Positions 1-8,088 of a stretch of DNA of 40,449 nt are shown here, piece after piece. How positions within the stretch are numbered: position 1 is the stretch's first letter; each line of letters starts with the position of its first letter. The stretch spans positions 1 to 40,449 of the forward strand of contig JBCCMQ010000024.1 in NCBI GenBank assembly GCA_039026235.1, given 5' to 3'. The notes beneath the pieces are model-generated. The model was not told the DNA's origin. It saw nothing but the letters and a program-made list of their open reading frames with translations, and ran no database searches. This DNA is from JBCCMQ01 sp039026235 (GTDB taxonomy: Bacteria; Pseudomonadota; Alphaproteobacteria; Rhodobacterales; Rhodobacteraceae). The position numbers were made by a program, and so were the translations under genes.

Positions 1-129
1 CCGCAACCGGATCGAGATTATGTTCGGCAGGCCGAAAACTGGCGGCGCGTGGCCACAAGATAAGACCGGTGTCCAAAGGTCTTCCTCTCCACAATCGCTC
101 TCGCAGCTCCCTTCATCTCTCGGTTATGA
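1..129 (+). pseudogene. 3' remnant of an IS5-type transposase
   Basis: The start of the window translates as RNRIEIMFGRPK in frame 2 and then, after a one-base loss near position 38, continues as WRRVATR, a TAA stop at 61-63, and DRCPKVFLSTIALAA to a TGA at 127-129. The phrase RNRIE-MFGRLKDWRRVATRYDRC is typical of the C-terminus of IS5-group DDE transposases, including the glutamate of the catalytic triad region. One frameshift and one nonsense codon (TAA in place of a tyrosine codon) show that it is dead. The 5' part lies outside the window. The GC-rich bases just after 129 probably contain the insertion sequence end, but I cannot define the terminal repeat from one side. Confidence 0.7.
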
Positions 130-394
130 GGCCTGGGCCTAAGTACCGATAGGGCTTACGAGGAATTTTGTCCTTCGACTCGCGATAGAGATTGAACCCG
201 ATATCGCCCGCAACTATCCGAAGCAATTCCGATAAAACAGACGTATCTAATCCAGAGTCTTAAATATCGTAAAATTGAAAAACCTTGGTTTCATCCCTTA
301 AGCTGGCCCTCAAACTTCAAGGCACCGCCTTGTCATCGAGATCGGCCTGCTAGTCTTCGTAGCCATATCTAAGCGGAAAATCCGACGCTCAACT
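130..394. other. intergenic stretch after the transposase remnant
   Basis: No supported gene. It holds the presumed end of the insertion sequence, followed by an AT-richer stretch around 240-300. thyX ends at 395 on the minus strand, so its transcript would terminate here, but I see no clear hairpin with a T-run. Confidence 0.4.
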
Positions 395-1339
395 CTACTC
401 TCCAATTACCCCCTGAAACTCCCGCCATTCGCCCTTGCTCATGCCGGAGGTCTCCTGGGTGACCTCCTCGCCCGCCAGCATGCGCCTTAAACAGTCCAGC
501 GCCTTGGCCGACAGCGTCGCGCCGCCGAGCCGGTAGTCTTCGAATGCGCGGTAGGCCAGCGGGACCCAGTCGGCGACCATGGCCGCGATGCATTCGGCGT
601 AGACGCGGATCTCGTACTGCGCGTGGGCGTCGGCCCTCAGCCGCAGGAAGTGGAAGAGGTTGTGGAGGTCGGTCTTCCAGTACCACTGGGTGTAGACGTT
701 GGCGGGCAGGTTCATGCGGGCCAGTTCGCGCGCCAGGCCCTGCTGGCCGTCCTGACTGAGCATGTCTTCGTAGTGGTCGTAGCTGCGCATGGCGTCCTCG
801 CGCAGGGTGCGCAGGACACGCTCGGCCTCTTCCCCCTCCAGCACCTGGCCACGGCCCTGGTTGTTGACGTTGGACTGGGCGGCGAGCGCGTCGGGCGCGG
901 GGATGTAGAACTCGCGGTCGAGGATCGAGTAGCGGGCGGAGTATTCGTTGACGTTGGCGGTGCGGTGGCGGATCCATTGGCGGGCGACGAAAACGGGCAG
1001 TTTGACGTGCAGCTTGATCTCGCACATCTCAAACGGGGTCGAGTGCCAGTGACGCATGAGGTAGCGGATCAGACCTTCGTCGTTCTGGACGTGTTTGGTG
1101 CCGGCGCCGTAGCTGACGCGGGCGGCCTGCACGATGGCGCTGTCGTCGCCCATGTAGTCAATGACGCGGACGAAGCCGTGGTCGAGGACGGGCCGGATCG
1201 AATAGAGGTGCTTTTCGAGGCCGGGCGCGGTGGCGCGGATGGTGGGCGTTGGCGCGGCGCGCAGGGCAGCGATTTCTTCGTCGGGGGTCATCGGGGTGTC
1301 TTGCGCGGTCACTTTGTTCTCCTTGCCCGTTGTCGCCAT
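395..1339 (-). CDS. thyX: FAD-dependent thymidylate synthase ThyX
   Basis: This enzyme makes dTMP from dUMP with methylene-tetrahydrofolate as carbon donor and reduced FAD as hydride carrier, in the cytoplasm. The 314-residue protein carries the ThyX signature RHRTANVNEYSARY, which fits the family pattern RHR-x7-S-x-R, and the flanking RQWIRHR and LARMNLPANVYTQWYW segments. Length agrees with alphaproteobacterial ThyX (about 300 residues). The start at 1339 gives MATTGKENKVTAQ; the conserved part begins near residue 40. It is divergent from the glyoxalase-like gene, with about 115 bases between them. Family assignment is firm; the exact start is less certain because the N-terminus is variable. 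Confidence 0.96.
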   Translation of the reverse strand: MATTGKENKVTAQDTPMTPDEEIAALRAAPTPTIRATAPGLEKHLYSIRPVLDHGFVRVIDYMGDDSAIVQAARVSYGAGTKHVQNDEGLIRYLMRHWHSTPFEMCEIKLHVKLPVFVARQWIRHRTANVNEYSARYSILDREFYIPAPDALAAQSNVNNQGRGQVLEGEEAERVLRTLREDAMRSYDHYEDMLSQDGQQGLARELARMNLPANVYTQWYWKTDLHNLFHFLRLRADAHAQYEIRVYAECIAAMVADWVPLAYRAFEDYRLGGATLSAKALDCLRRMLAGEEVTQETSGMSKGEWREFQGVIGE

Positions 1340-1454
1340 GGCGTGCCCGGTTTAGGTTAGGGATTGCTGCATGCCATCAAGATATAGGGTTTTCCCGATG
1401 GTGAAAGACTAAATCCTGCGTGGCGATAAGAATCCTGTGGATAAGAGGGCTGCT

Positions 1455-1883
1455 ATGGGCACCAAATTCTATCACGTCATGGTCCGGGTCTTGGACCTGG
1501 AGAAGTCGATGGCATTCTACGAAATGCTGGGCTTTACGGAAGATCGCCGCACGGTCAGCGATAAGGGGCGGTTCACGAACGTCCATCTGACGGCGGAAGG
1601 GGATGCACGCGATACGCTGGAGCTGACCTACAACTGGGATGGCGATGATGGGCTGCCGTCCGACAGCCGTCACTTCGGGCATATAGCCGTGCTGGTTGAT
1701 GACATTTATGCCAAATGCCAGGAGTTCATGGATGCTGGCGTGACGATTAACCGCCCGCCCCACGACGGCAACATGGCCTTCATCCGGTCGCCTGACAACA
1801 TATCGATCGAACTTCTGCAGAATGGCGATCCGATGCCGCCCGCCGAACCCTGGGCAAGCATGGAGAAGACCGGTCACTGGTAA
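1455..1883 (+). CDS. gloA: glyoxalase I-like protein (VOC superfamily, lactoylglutathione lyase type)
   Basis: A 142-residue protein of the vicinal oxygen chelate fold. Glyoxalase I converts the hemithioacetal of methylglyoxal and glutathione to S-lactoylglutathione. Four candidate metal ligands are visible at the expected places: His in KFYHVM, Glu in LELTYNWD, His in FGHIAVLVDD and Glu in SIELLQNG. The ELTYNWD phrase is typical of GloA rather than of other VOC proteins. I chose the ATG at 1455 (MGTKFYHVMVRV), which matches the usual GloA N-terminus; a GTG at 1437 is in frame upstream. The gene overlaps the next reading frame, suggesting co-translation with the DUF1194 genes. Substrate is inferred from family. 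Confidence 0.8.
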   Translation: MGTKFYHVMVRVLDLEKSMAFYEMLGFTEDRRTVSDKGRFTNVHLTAEGDARDTLELTYNWDGDDGLPSDSRHFGHIAVLVDDIYAKCQEFMDAGVTINRPPHDGNMAFIRSPDNISIELLQNGDPMPPAEPWASMEKTGHW

Positions 1884-2553
1884 AGCCATATGGGCCGCCG
1901 CAGCGCTTTGGCCCGGGGTGGCCGAGGCGGGCTGCCGGCTTGCGCTGATACTGGCGCTCGATATCTCGTCTTCGGTTGATGCGCGCGAGGATGCGCTGCA
2001 GCGGGGTGGTCTTGCGGCGGCCCTGGTTGCATCCGAGGTCGTCGAGGCAGCACTGAGCGTTCCAGGTGAGCCTGTGGCACTGGCCATATTTGAGTGGTCC
2101 GGCCGGTACCAGCAGGACATGTTGCTGCCCTGGACACTGCTGACCGGTCCCGAAGACCTCTTGACCGCCGCCGAACGTATCGCAACGAGCAAGCGCAGCT
2201 ATGCCGAATTCCCCACTGCCCTTGGCTACGCACTGGGGTATGCGGCCGGCGTCTTTCGTGACGCGCCGGAGTGTCTGCGCAAAACCATCGACGTATCGGG
2301 CGACGGGGTGAACAACGACGGGTTTGGGCCGCATCTCGCTTATGCCCATTTCCCCCTTGATGGGGTCACCGTCAACGGGCTGGCCATCACCGGTCAGGCC
2401 GATGACCTGATCGACTATTACCGGCGCGAGCTGATCCGCGGTCCCGGTGCATTTGTCATCGAGGCCACGAGCTTTGCGGATTTCGAGCGCGCCATGCGCG
2501 AAAAGCTCCGCCGCGAGATGGAAGCGCCAGTCCTGGGCCTGAACACCCGGTGA
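1822..2553 (+). CDS. DUF1194 (VWA-like) exported protein, first copy
   Basis: A protein of up to 243 residues with a hydrophobic N-terminal segment ending in WPGVAEA, probably a signal peptide, followed by a von Willebrand A-like fold. The MIDAS-like motif is ALDISSSVDA (D-x-S-x-S), with the DUF1194 phrases FEWSGRYQQ and DVSGDGVNNDG. No enzymatic role is known for the family; VWA domains generally bind metal and partner proteins. The start is uncertain: the ATG at 1822 lies inside the 3' end of the glyoxalase gene and gives a long charged n-region before the hydrophobic stretch, but no better start exists downstream. It is followed with a GTGA overlap by a paralogue. Confidence 0.75.
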   Translation: MAIRCRPPNPGQAWRRPVTGKAIWAAAALWPGVAEAGCRLALILALDISSSVDAREDALQRGGLAAALVASEVVEAALSVPGEPVALAIFEWSGRYQQDMLLPWTLLTGPEDLLTAAERIATSKRSYAEFPTALGYALGYAAGVFRDAPECLRKTIDVSGDGVNNDGFGPHLAYAHFPLDGVTVNGLAITGQADDLIDYYRRELIRGPGAFVIEATSFADFERAMREKLRREMEAPVLGLNTR

Positions 2554-3296
2554 TACGCTGCATCTTTCTGGCGGCTCTGCTCTGGGCTGACGTGGCCCTT
2601 GCCACATGTCGGCAGGCTTTGGTGCTGGGTCTGGATGTTTCGGGTTCGGTCGACGCGCAAGAATACCGTCTTCAGATCGACGGGGTCGCGGCAGCCCTGC
2701 AGGACGAGGCCGTGACGGCTGCGCTTTTGGCGACGCCCGGTGCGGTCGTGCAATTTGCCGTCTTCGAATGGTCGGGGTCTGCCTATCAGCGATTAATCAT
2801 CCCGTGGACCGCGATTGAAGACACAGATGACATTGCCAGAATTGCGGCTGTAATACGCGGCTGGAGACGACCCGCTGCTCCGCCCCAGACCGGTCTGGGT
2901 CAAGCGATGATCGCGGGTGCAGATCTGCTGCGGGCGAAACCAGAGTGCTGGCGTCGAACCTTAGACATATCCGGAGATGGCAAAGGCAATGAGGGGCCCG
3001 CACCCCAAGCTGCAGGCGTAAGTGATCGCACGGGCGATATCACAATCAATGCGCTGGTTATTGGCAAAAAACCCGACAACTCGAGCGACAGGCGCCAAGC
3101 CGATATCGCCGAATTGACAGCCTATTTTCAGTCAGAGGTCATTCGCGGACCGAATGCATTCACTGAGGTCGCTCTCGGGTTCGAAGACTATGCCGCAGCG
3201 ATGCGGCGGAAGTTGCTCCGCGAGCTGGCGACAGCAGCCATCGGGACAGTGGAGCCGGCGCCAGAGCTACGCCGGTTTTCCAGCCTACATCAATAG
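2550..3296 (+). CDS. DUF1194 (VWA-like) exported protein, second copy
   Basis: A 248-residue paralogue of the preceding gene. It begins with a GTG at 2550 that overlaps the previous TGA (GTGA), the usual sign of translational coupling. A short signal peptide (MIRCIFLAALLWADVALA) is followed by LDVSGSVDA (MIDAS-like), FEWSGSAYQR and DISGDGKGNEG. The two copies are recognisably similar along their whole length but clearly diverged, so the duplication is not recent. The 3' end overlaps the end of the convergent MarR-type gene by 7 bases. Function unknown; probably periplasmic. Confidence 0.85.
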   Translation: MIRCIFLAALLWADVALATCRQALVLGLDVSGSVDAQEYRLQIDGVAAALQDEAVTAALLATPGAVVQFAVFEWSGSAYQRLIIPWTAIEDTDDIARIAAVIRGWRRPAAPPQTGLGQAMIAGADLLRAKPECWRRTLDISGDGKGNEGPAPQAAGVSDRTGDITINALVIGKKPDNSSDRRQADIAELTAYFQSEVIRGPNAFTEVALGFEDYAAAMRRKLLRELATAAIGTVEPAPELRRFSSLHQ

Positions 3297-3787
3297 ATAT
3301 AGCGAATCTGATCGGTCCAATAGCGTTCTACGCGGCGTAGCGAGACATTGATGTCTTCAACGCCTTCGGGTGTCAGAATGGCGCGGGCCTGAAGGCCATC
3401 GGCATGTCGGGCAAACAACTCGGCGACCGTACTTCGGATGTGACGTCCCTTTTCGGTCAGACGAACCCGTACCGAACGGCGGTCAATTTCACATCGCTGA
3501 TGGTGCATATAGCCGGTTTCAACCAGTTTCTTCAGGTTGTATGAGACATTGGAGCCCTGATAGTATCCGCGCGACTTCAACTCGCCAGCCGTAACTTCGT
3601 TGTCGCCGATGTTGAATAACAACAAAGCCTGAACGGCATTTATTTCCAGAATGCCGAGACGCTCAAATTCATCCTTTATGACGTCAAGCAGAAGCCGGTG
3701 CAGCCGTTCAACCAACGCAAGCGATTCCAGGTACCCCGAAATGAAACCGTGCTGCGTGGTTTCACCCATTTGGGAATGCAAACTCAT
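3290..3787 (-). CDS. MarR-family winged-helix regulator, LdtR-like
   Basis: A 165-residue DNA-binding protein. The core reads ERLHRLLLDVIKDEFE, then INAVQALLLFNIGD, the recognition part ELKSRGYYQGSNVSYNLKK and the wing YMHHQRCEIDRRSVRVRLT. This closely recalls LdtR of Rhizobiales, a MarR protein described as controlling an L,D-transpeptidase gene and osmotic tolerance; the similarity is from memory. The start at 3787 (MSLHSQMGETTQ) has GGAGA ten bases upstream; the open frame reaches 3982 but the extra residues look non-coding. No peptidoglycan gene is adjacent, so its targets are elsewhere or unknown. It is convergent with the DUF1194 pair and divergent from the acidic CBM-like gene. Confidence 0.85.
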   Translation of the reverse strand: MSLHSQMGETTQHGFISGYLESLALVERLHRLLLDVIKDEFERLGILEINAVQALLLFNIGDNEVTAGELKSRGYYQGSNVSYNLKKLVETGYMHHQRCEIDRRSVRVRLTEKGRHIRSTVAELFARHADGLQARAILTPEGVEDINVSLRRVERYWTDQIRYIY

Positions 3788-4221
3788 TCTTGTCTCCGTC
3801 ACTAACTGCTCAGGCGCAGAAGTGCGCGATAAAGCCAAACATTCGGTTAAATTGTTCGGATGATCGGAAGAGGCCGCATCCACGGTCGAATGCCACCGAA
3901 TTGCAGAGGGTCTTGAGCGCGGCGGGAATGGGACAAATGCACGACTCAATAGAGGTACTCCCCTAAGCAGTCGGCACCTCATCTCACCACGTTTGGCGCG
4001 CCTAAGATGCTGAATTTATTGGCATCCAGTGGGTATTTTGAGGCATGATTGATGCGCCTTCGCGACCGATACTGTCGGATTTTCGCCATTCATTCCCAAG
4101 CAGCACCAATGCGCTTGAGCCCGATTTTAGACACATTCGAAACGTATTCGAACAATCGTGCAATGACCGACAATCGGGTGTGGGCGGTATAGAGATTGAG
4201 CTCTTAACGGAGGGCGATACC
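3788..4221. other. divergent intergenic region between the MarR-like and CBM-like genes
   Basis: About 430 bases without a supported gene. The open frame of the downstream gene extends back to an ATG at 4045, but residues encoded by 4045-4221 look neither like a signal peptide nor like the following domain. The region holds two copies of ATTCGAA at 4135-4141 and 4146-4152, 11 bases apart, a possible operator. Confidence 0.4.
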
Positions 4222-5130
4222 GTGGATACAACGATGTTCACCGGCAAGGACGGCCTACTGGTTTTCGAGGCCGAAAGCGCAAAGACCGAGGGATACTGGA
4301 CCAAAACCAACGTCGACGGCGAAAGGGTGATGCTTTGGAACGCACCCAAAAGCAATTACGGCAAAGTCGACGAGGACGAGACACTAAGCTACGACTTCAC
4401 CACTGATGAATCCGGCAGGTATTCGTTTGCCCTGCATTCAGGCCGCGTGAAGTCAGTGATGAACGGCTCGGATCGTTATCACAATGGTGTCGACGGTGCT
4501 GAAAGGACCGACACCGGCAACGACGCCTATGTCGGGGTTGTGGATGTAGAGACTGGCGAGTACATCAAAGAACCCACCAAACTCTACACAGGGCTTGGCA
4601 GCGCCGACCGGGATCTCAAATGGGGGACAACATTTGAAGACTCTTCCGGGCACTACTCGGCAACGGTCGATCTCGAAGCGGGCAAAGAGTACCGACTAGA
4701 GGTCACAGGGCGTTCAGACGGATACGCCTTGGACCGCATAACGCTGAACAAGGGCACCGCGCTTAGGGATGACGAGGTTGCGGAGTCGGTAAAGTCGTCA
4801 CCCACACCGGAAGACCCGGCAGCGGCTGACCCCACTTATGTCGCTGCCCAGGAGGAATCGATTGAGCCTGTGGAAGAGGACGATGGGGACGATTCCATGT
4901 TCTCATCCTTCTTTGGGTTCTTTGACGGGTTCTTCGACTCGATCGCCTCGCTGTTCGGCGGCGGCAACGATGACGACGAAGCCGTTGCAGAGACCACGCA
5001 GGACGACCCCGGTCCCACAGAGCGTGTTACGGTCGCTGACACGCTCAGCTGGGTTCTTCCCGTTACGGAAATTCTCGACGATACAATGCCTACGGGTGAC
5101 GATGAGGAAGAAGAAGAATTCGTGGTCTAA
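4222..5130 (+). CDS. acidic CBM6/35-like protein with possible type I secretion tail
   Basis: I place the start at GTG 4222, which has GGAGGG at 4209-4214 with a seven-base spacer; the longer form starts at ATG 4045. The 302-residue product begins MDTTMFTGKDGLLVFEAESA and has one beta-rich domain (about residues 12-170) ending in YALDRITLN, the pattern of carbohydrate-binding modules of families 6/35. The second half is low-complexity and acidic, with an aromatic amphipathic patch SMFSSFFGFFDGFFDSIASL. There is no N-terminal signal peptide. The C-terminus DDEEEEEFVV ends in an acidic residue plus three hydrophobic ones, as in type I-secreted proteases and lipases. Carbohydrate binding and type I export are inferences. 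Confidence 0.7.
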   Translation: MDTTMFTGKDGLLVFEAESAKTEGYWTKTNVDGERVMLWNAPKSNYGKVDEDETLSYDFTTDESGRYSFALHSGRVKSVMNGSDRYHNGVDGAERTDTGNDAYVGVVDVETGEYIKEPTKLYTGLGSADRDLKWGTTFEDSSGHYSATVDLEAGKEYRLEVTGRSDGYALDRITLNKGTALRDDEVAESVKSSPTPEDPAAADPTYVAAQEESIEPVEEDDGDDSMFSSFFGFFDGFFDSIASLFGGGNDDDEAVAETTQDDPGPTERVTVADTLSWVLPVTEILDDTMPTGDDEEEEEFVV

Positions 5131-5267
5131 CTCACCTTCCCAGTCTTGGAAAAACGGGCAAGGATGGGTGCCGGAGCTTTCAGGAAGCCCGGCGCCCAAC
5201 CGTCCAAATAGCGGCGTGGGCCTATGGCAGGCCGCTAGAGTTTGGCGATGGCCGGCAGACCAATTGG

Positions 5268-6296
5268 TCAGCTCCGCAGCGCCGGATCGACCAGGCGAAC
5301 CGCGATTGGTGCGCCAAGGATAACAACGAAAATCCGCAGGACATGATGCGCCACGACAAAGGCAACGTCCGCCCCGACGATCAGAGCCAATACAGTGAGT
5401 TCGGCCTGACCCCCGGGCGCAAAGGCCAGAAGCGCCTCCTGCCCCGGCGCCAGTCCGGCGCCATAGATGGCTTCGACAAAGACAATTGTCAGAACCATAA
5501 GGATGACACAAAAGCCGAGCCCCGCCGCCAGATCACGGCGGACTTCTTCCATGGTGATGCCTGCGTACTTGGCGCCTATCATCAAACCGATGACGAATTG
5601 CGCCGCCCAGATGGCTTCTGCGGGCGGCCGAAACTGCAAATGGCCGCCAATCGTTGCTGCTGCAGCCACGATGAGCGGACCCAGGATCGATGCGCCAAAA
5701 AGCCCGATCCGCTTTGCCACGTACCAGCCTGAGACAGCGCAAAATACCATCACCAACAATTGGCTCACCGGTACGGTGACGATGGGAACACCCGGGGGGT
5801 TGCTAAGGTCGGCCTGCCAGATCCCTTTCAGCAAAAAGGGCAATGTGGCGACAATCACCAGGATACGTGTTGCGTGTATCAATGAAAGTGTGCGCGCATT
5901 CCCCCCCGCCTCTTCGCCAAAGAGCAGCATATCCTGCAGACCGCCCGGCATGGCCGCGTAGTAGGCGGTAATGAAATCGTACCCGCAGATCCTGCGGAAG
6001 TATGGAATGCCAGCACAGCCCACCGCTACGATCATAACCGGCACAAGCAAAAGCGTGGGCCACATCGATGGGATCGTCGCAATTACGGCGGGTGTCAGAG
6101 TAGCACCCACAGCTACGCCAAGGACGGTGCGCATCGTCTCAGTCAGCGCCTTCACGCCGCGCATCGGCACACCGATAAGCGCCGCCAGAAGACAGGCGGA
6201 AATCGGTCCAAGCAGCCACGGCAAAGGCAGATCCAAAAGATGGAACAGGCCGACGCCCCCTAGGGCAATCATGAATGTGCTCAGCAGCACGGTCAC
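5268..6296 (-). CDS. AbrB-family multi-pass membrane protein
   Basis: A 342-residue integral membrane protein of the AbrB duplication family (Pfam AbrB, COG3180), often misnamed a regulator or ammonia monooxygenase. Two similar halves are visible: LPLPWLLGPISACLLAALIG near residue 23 and FGASILGPLIVAAAATIGG near residue 200, each followed by hydrophobic helices, giving about ten membrane segments. The phrases YYAAMPGGLQDMLLFGEEAG and LAFAPGGQAELTVLALIVG are the conserved re-entrant-like motifs of each half. It starts with GTG at 6296 overlapping the stop of the GntR gene (GTGA), so the two are co-translated. It is probably a transporter of a small organic solute; the substrate is unknown. Confidence 0.85.
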   Translation of the reverse strand: MTVLLSTFMIALGGVGLFHLLDLPLPWLLGPISACLLAALIGVPMRGVKALTETMRTVLGVAVGATLTPAVIATIPSMWPTLLLVPVMIVAVGCAGIPYFRRICGYDFITAYYAAMPGGLQDMLLFGEEAGGNARTLSLIHATRILVIVATLPFLLKGIWQADLSNPPGVPIVTVPVSQLLVMVFCAVSGWYVAKRIGLFGASILGPLIVAAAATIGGHLQFRPPAEAIWAAQFVIGLMIGAKYAGITMEEVRRDLAAGLGFCVILMVLTIVFVEAIYGAGLAPGQEALLAFAPGGQAELTVLALIVGADVAFVVAHHVLRIFVVILGAPIAVRLVDPALRS

Positions 6297-6928
6297 GGCG
6301 CCATGACACTCAGTCGGTAACGCAAAGAGGTATTCAGGTGGCTCTCGGCAGCGGTGCCAGCGGCTGCCACGTCACGGCTGCGGAGCGCATCGATAATCGC
6401 CCCATGCTGAGCGACAACCACATCGACACGTTCTGCGTCGGTATATGTGGTCGGGCCCAGCAGTAAGAGCGAATTGTTGAGTGCGCGCGCCGCCTCAAGC
6501 AAGAAACGGTTACGGCACGCGAGGTAAAGCCCACGGTGAAAATCTTGATTGATGGCGGCGGCTAAGGCGGGTGAAGCGCGCTCACCCGCGATGCTTTCGT
6601 TGAGCGCCTCGAGCGTATCGAATTCGGCGGTATGTCCATGTTTCGCGGCCATCTCTGCCGCGGTCCGTTCTAGGACCACACGCATCTCGTATAGCTCGAC
6701 GACCTCTGCGTGACCCAACCGGCGCACTACGGCGCCCTGTCTTGGCCAGTGTTCGACGATACCATCCGCCTCAAGACGCCGCAGCGCTTCGCGGACCGGC
6801 GTGCGGGATGTGGCGAAGCGCTCGCCCACATCTTCCTCGCGCAGCCTGTCTCCTGGGCCAAAGTCGCCGGCTCTGATCGCGTCGAGCAGCTTTTCATAGG
6901 CGGTTTCGCCAGATGACTTTTCGTTCAT
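6293..6928 (-). CDS. GntR-family regulator, FCD subfamily
   Basis: A 211-residue repressor-type regulator. The N-terminal winged helix includes GPGDRLREEDVGERFATSR and TPVREALRRLEADGIVEHW, typical of GntR. The C-terminal all-helical FCD domain has the likely metal-binding residues in NQDFHRGLYLA (D-x2-H) and the later AQHGAIIDALRSRD. FCD regulators sense carboxylates or related metabolites. I chose ATG 6928 (MNEKSSGETAYEKLL) because the wing-helix begins there; the open frame runs on to 7015. An inverted repeat 32 bases upstream suggests autoregulation. It probably controls the coupled AbrB-family transporter. Confidence 0.9.
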   Translation of the reverse strand: MNEKSSGETAYEKLLDAIRAGDFGPGDRLREEDVGERFATSRTPVREALRRLEADGIVEHWPRQGAVVRRLGHAEVVELYEMRVVLERTAAEMAAKHGHTAEFDTLEALNESIAGERASPALAAAINQDFHRGLYLACRNRFLLEAARALNNSLLLLGPTTYTDAERVDVVVAQHGAIIDALRSRDVAAAGTAAESHLNTSLRYRLSVMAP

Positions 6929-6959
6929 GAAGGTACCGCTTAGAGGAAGTGTCTCTAAC

Positions 6960-6979
6960 TTGTATACTTCCGGATACAA
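6960..6979. promoter_or_regulatory. candidate GntR operator upstream of the GntR-AbrB unit
   Basis: A perfect inverted repeat TTGTAT-N8-ATACAA lies about 30 bases upstream of the GntR start. Dyads of this TTGTAT/ATACAA type are usual for FCD-subfamily GntR regulators. Binding by the adjacent protein is inferred. Confidence 0.45.
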
Positions 6980-7377
6980 TCTGACCAGAAGTTTGATGGA
7001 CCGTAGCCTAACCACAGGGGATATGCGTGTTGCAAAACGCTATGTGGGCTAAGCAGACTAGGCTGTGTGCGCCGTTCTGGCCGACACATTTCGATAGTCC
7101 GCCCCCCGTACGATGCGGGGAAAACTTGAGGTGACGTCAGTTACCGCTTCGTTGATGCGAACCTACCGGACAGCATCTACCTGCGATTTTCCCTGACCGA
7201 CACGCGCCGCAACCTGGCGCCACTTCGCGACAGTATGTTCCGGCTTCTGCCGCTTCATGGCCGTCCGGATCTTCCGCTTTGCGAAAAACAACGGCGGACC
7301 GCTTTATCGGAGGATCACGTCCCCGCCACCTAAAGCGATTGGTTTGCTAAAGACCGCCCGGGTCCGGTCAGCATGCA
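6980..7377. other. intergenic region between the GntR and GNAT genes
   Basis: About 400 bases. A TGA-to-TAA open frame at 7130-7333 (plus) looks coding in composition and is listed separately as a possible gene fragment. Nothing else is supported. Confidence 0.35.
7130..7333 (+). pseudogene. unassigned gene fragment
   Basis: An open stretch with protein-like composition, including YRFVDANLPDSIYLRF and RRNLAPLRDSMFRLLPLHG, ending at TAA 7331-7333. It has no start codon near its beginning and is preceded by an in-frame stop, so it looks like a 3' fragment of a lost gene. I do not recognise the family. Confidence 0.25.
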
Positions 7378-8088
7378 TCAAAGCGACATGCGGAAATGAA
7401 GCGTGCCGCCATTTCGTGTGGCGCGTCCTTCGAAACGGTGGAGCATAGCGACCATGCGTCGGTTGGAGTGATCCACGAATGCTTCGGCAAACCGAAATCC
7501 GCAGTCCCGCGCTCGCCTGCTCATCTCAATCGCCAATTCAAGCCCTAGACCCTGGCCCTGCGAAGTTGGTGACACAGACACGCCAAACTCACAAACATCT
7601 GCGCCGCCCAGCACGGAAGGTCTAACTTCACCTACAGCGACGAGTTTTTGGTACCTGAAATATCCGACAGCAAAACCTGGTCTGTCAAAAAATTCTTCTG
7701 CATAGGCGGTTATCCAGCTTGAAGAGCGTATTGACCCGAAACGTTGTCGGAATGACTCTTCAGACAGGCAATCGAAGTGCTCACGTATGTCCGAAGCGTC
7801 GCCCCGTCTCAAAAGACGCCAGCGCCCTGCTGCAGATCGCAGAGTAGGCGTCCGCCCACGCGGCCCGAGCGCACCGTCAGTTTCAGGGATGTGCGAATTT
7901 TCGACGGGGTCGTTGGAACCGTCACTGTGAAAGGACACAGGTCCGGGGACAACACGGCCACTTTTCCGAAGTGTAGCGACCGACCCAACGCAATCCGTTG
8001 GGTCTGAAAGGCTCTTTCTTGCATCAAACTGCCCGCAATGAACGTGTCTGGATGTGAGAATGCGCCTACGGCAATCGGAGGTCGGCAT
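7378..8088 (-). CDS. GNAT-family N-acetyltransferase
   Basis: The C-terminal 140 residues form a GNAT fold: LLRRGDASDIREHFDCLSEE, then EFGVSVSPTSQGQGLGLELA with the acetyl-CoA-binding Q/R-x-x-G-x-G/A motif as QGQGLG, then FRFAEAFVDHSNRRMVAML and a final FRMSL strand. Proteins of this style acetylate small molecules or protein N-termini; the substrate is unknown. The open frame starts at 8088, but about the first 90 residues do not resemble the family and may be non-coding. No convincing downstream ATG or GTG with a ribosome-binding site is seen, so the start is unresolved. It stands alone, convergent with nothing obvious. Confidence 0.6.
   Translation of the reverse strand: MPTSDCRRRILTSRHVHCGQFDARKSLSDPTDCVGSVATLRKSGRVVPGPVSFHSDGSNDPVENSHIPETDGALGPRGRTPTLRSAAGRWRLLRRGDASDIREHFDCLSEESFRQRFGSIRSSSWITAYAEEFFDRPGFAVGYFRYQKLVAVGEVRPSVLGGADVCEFGVSVSPTSQGQGLGLELAIEMSRRARDCGFRFAEAFVDHSNRRMVAMLHRFEGRATRNGGTLHFRMSL

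Noticed and set aside
623..1360. 245-codon open frame on the plus strand
   Set aside because: Antisense to thyX, which has its full signature on the other strand.
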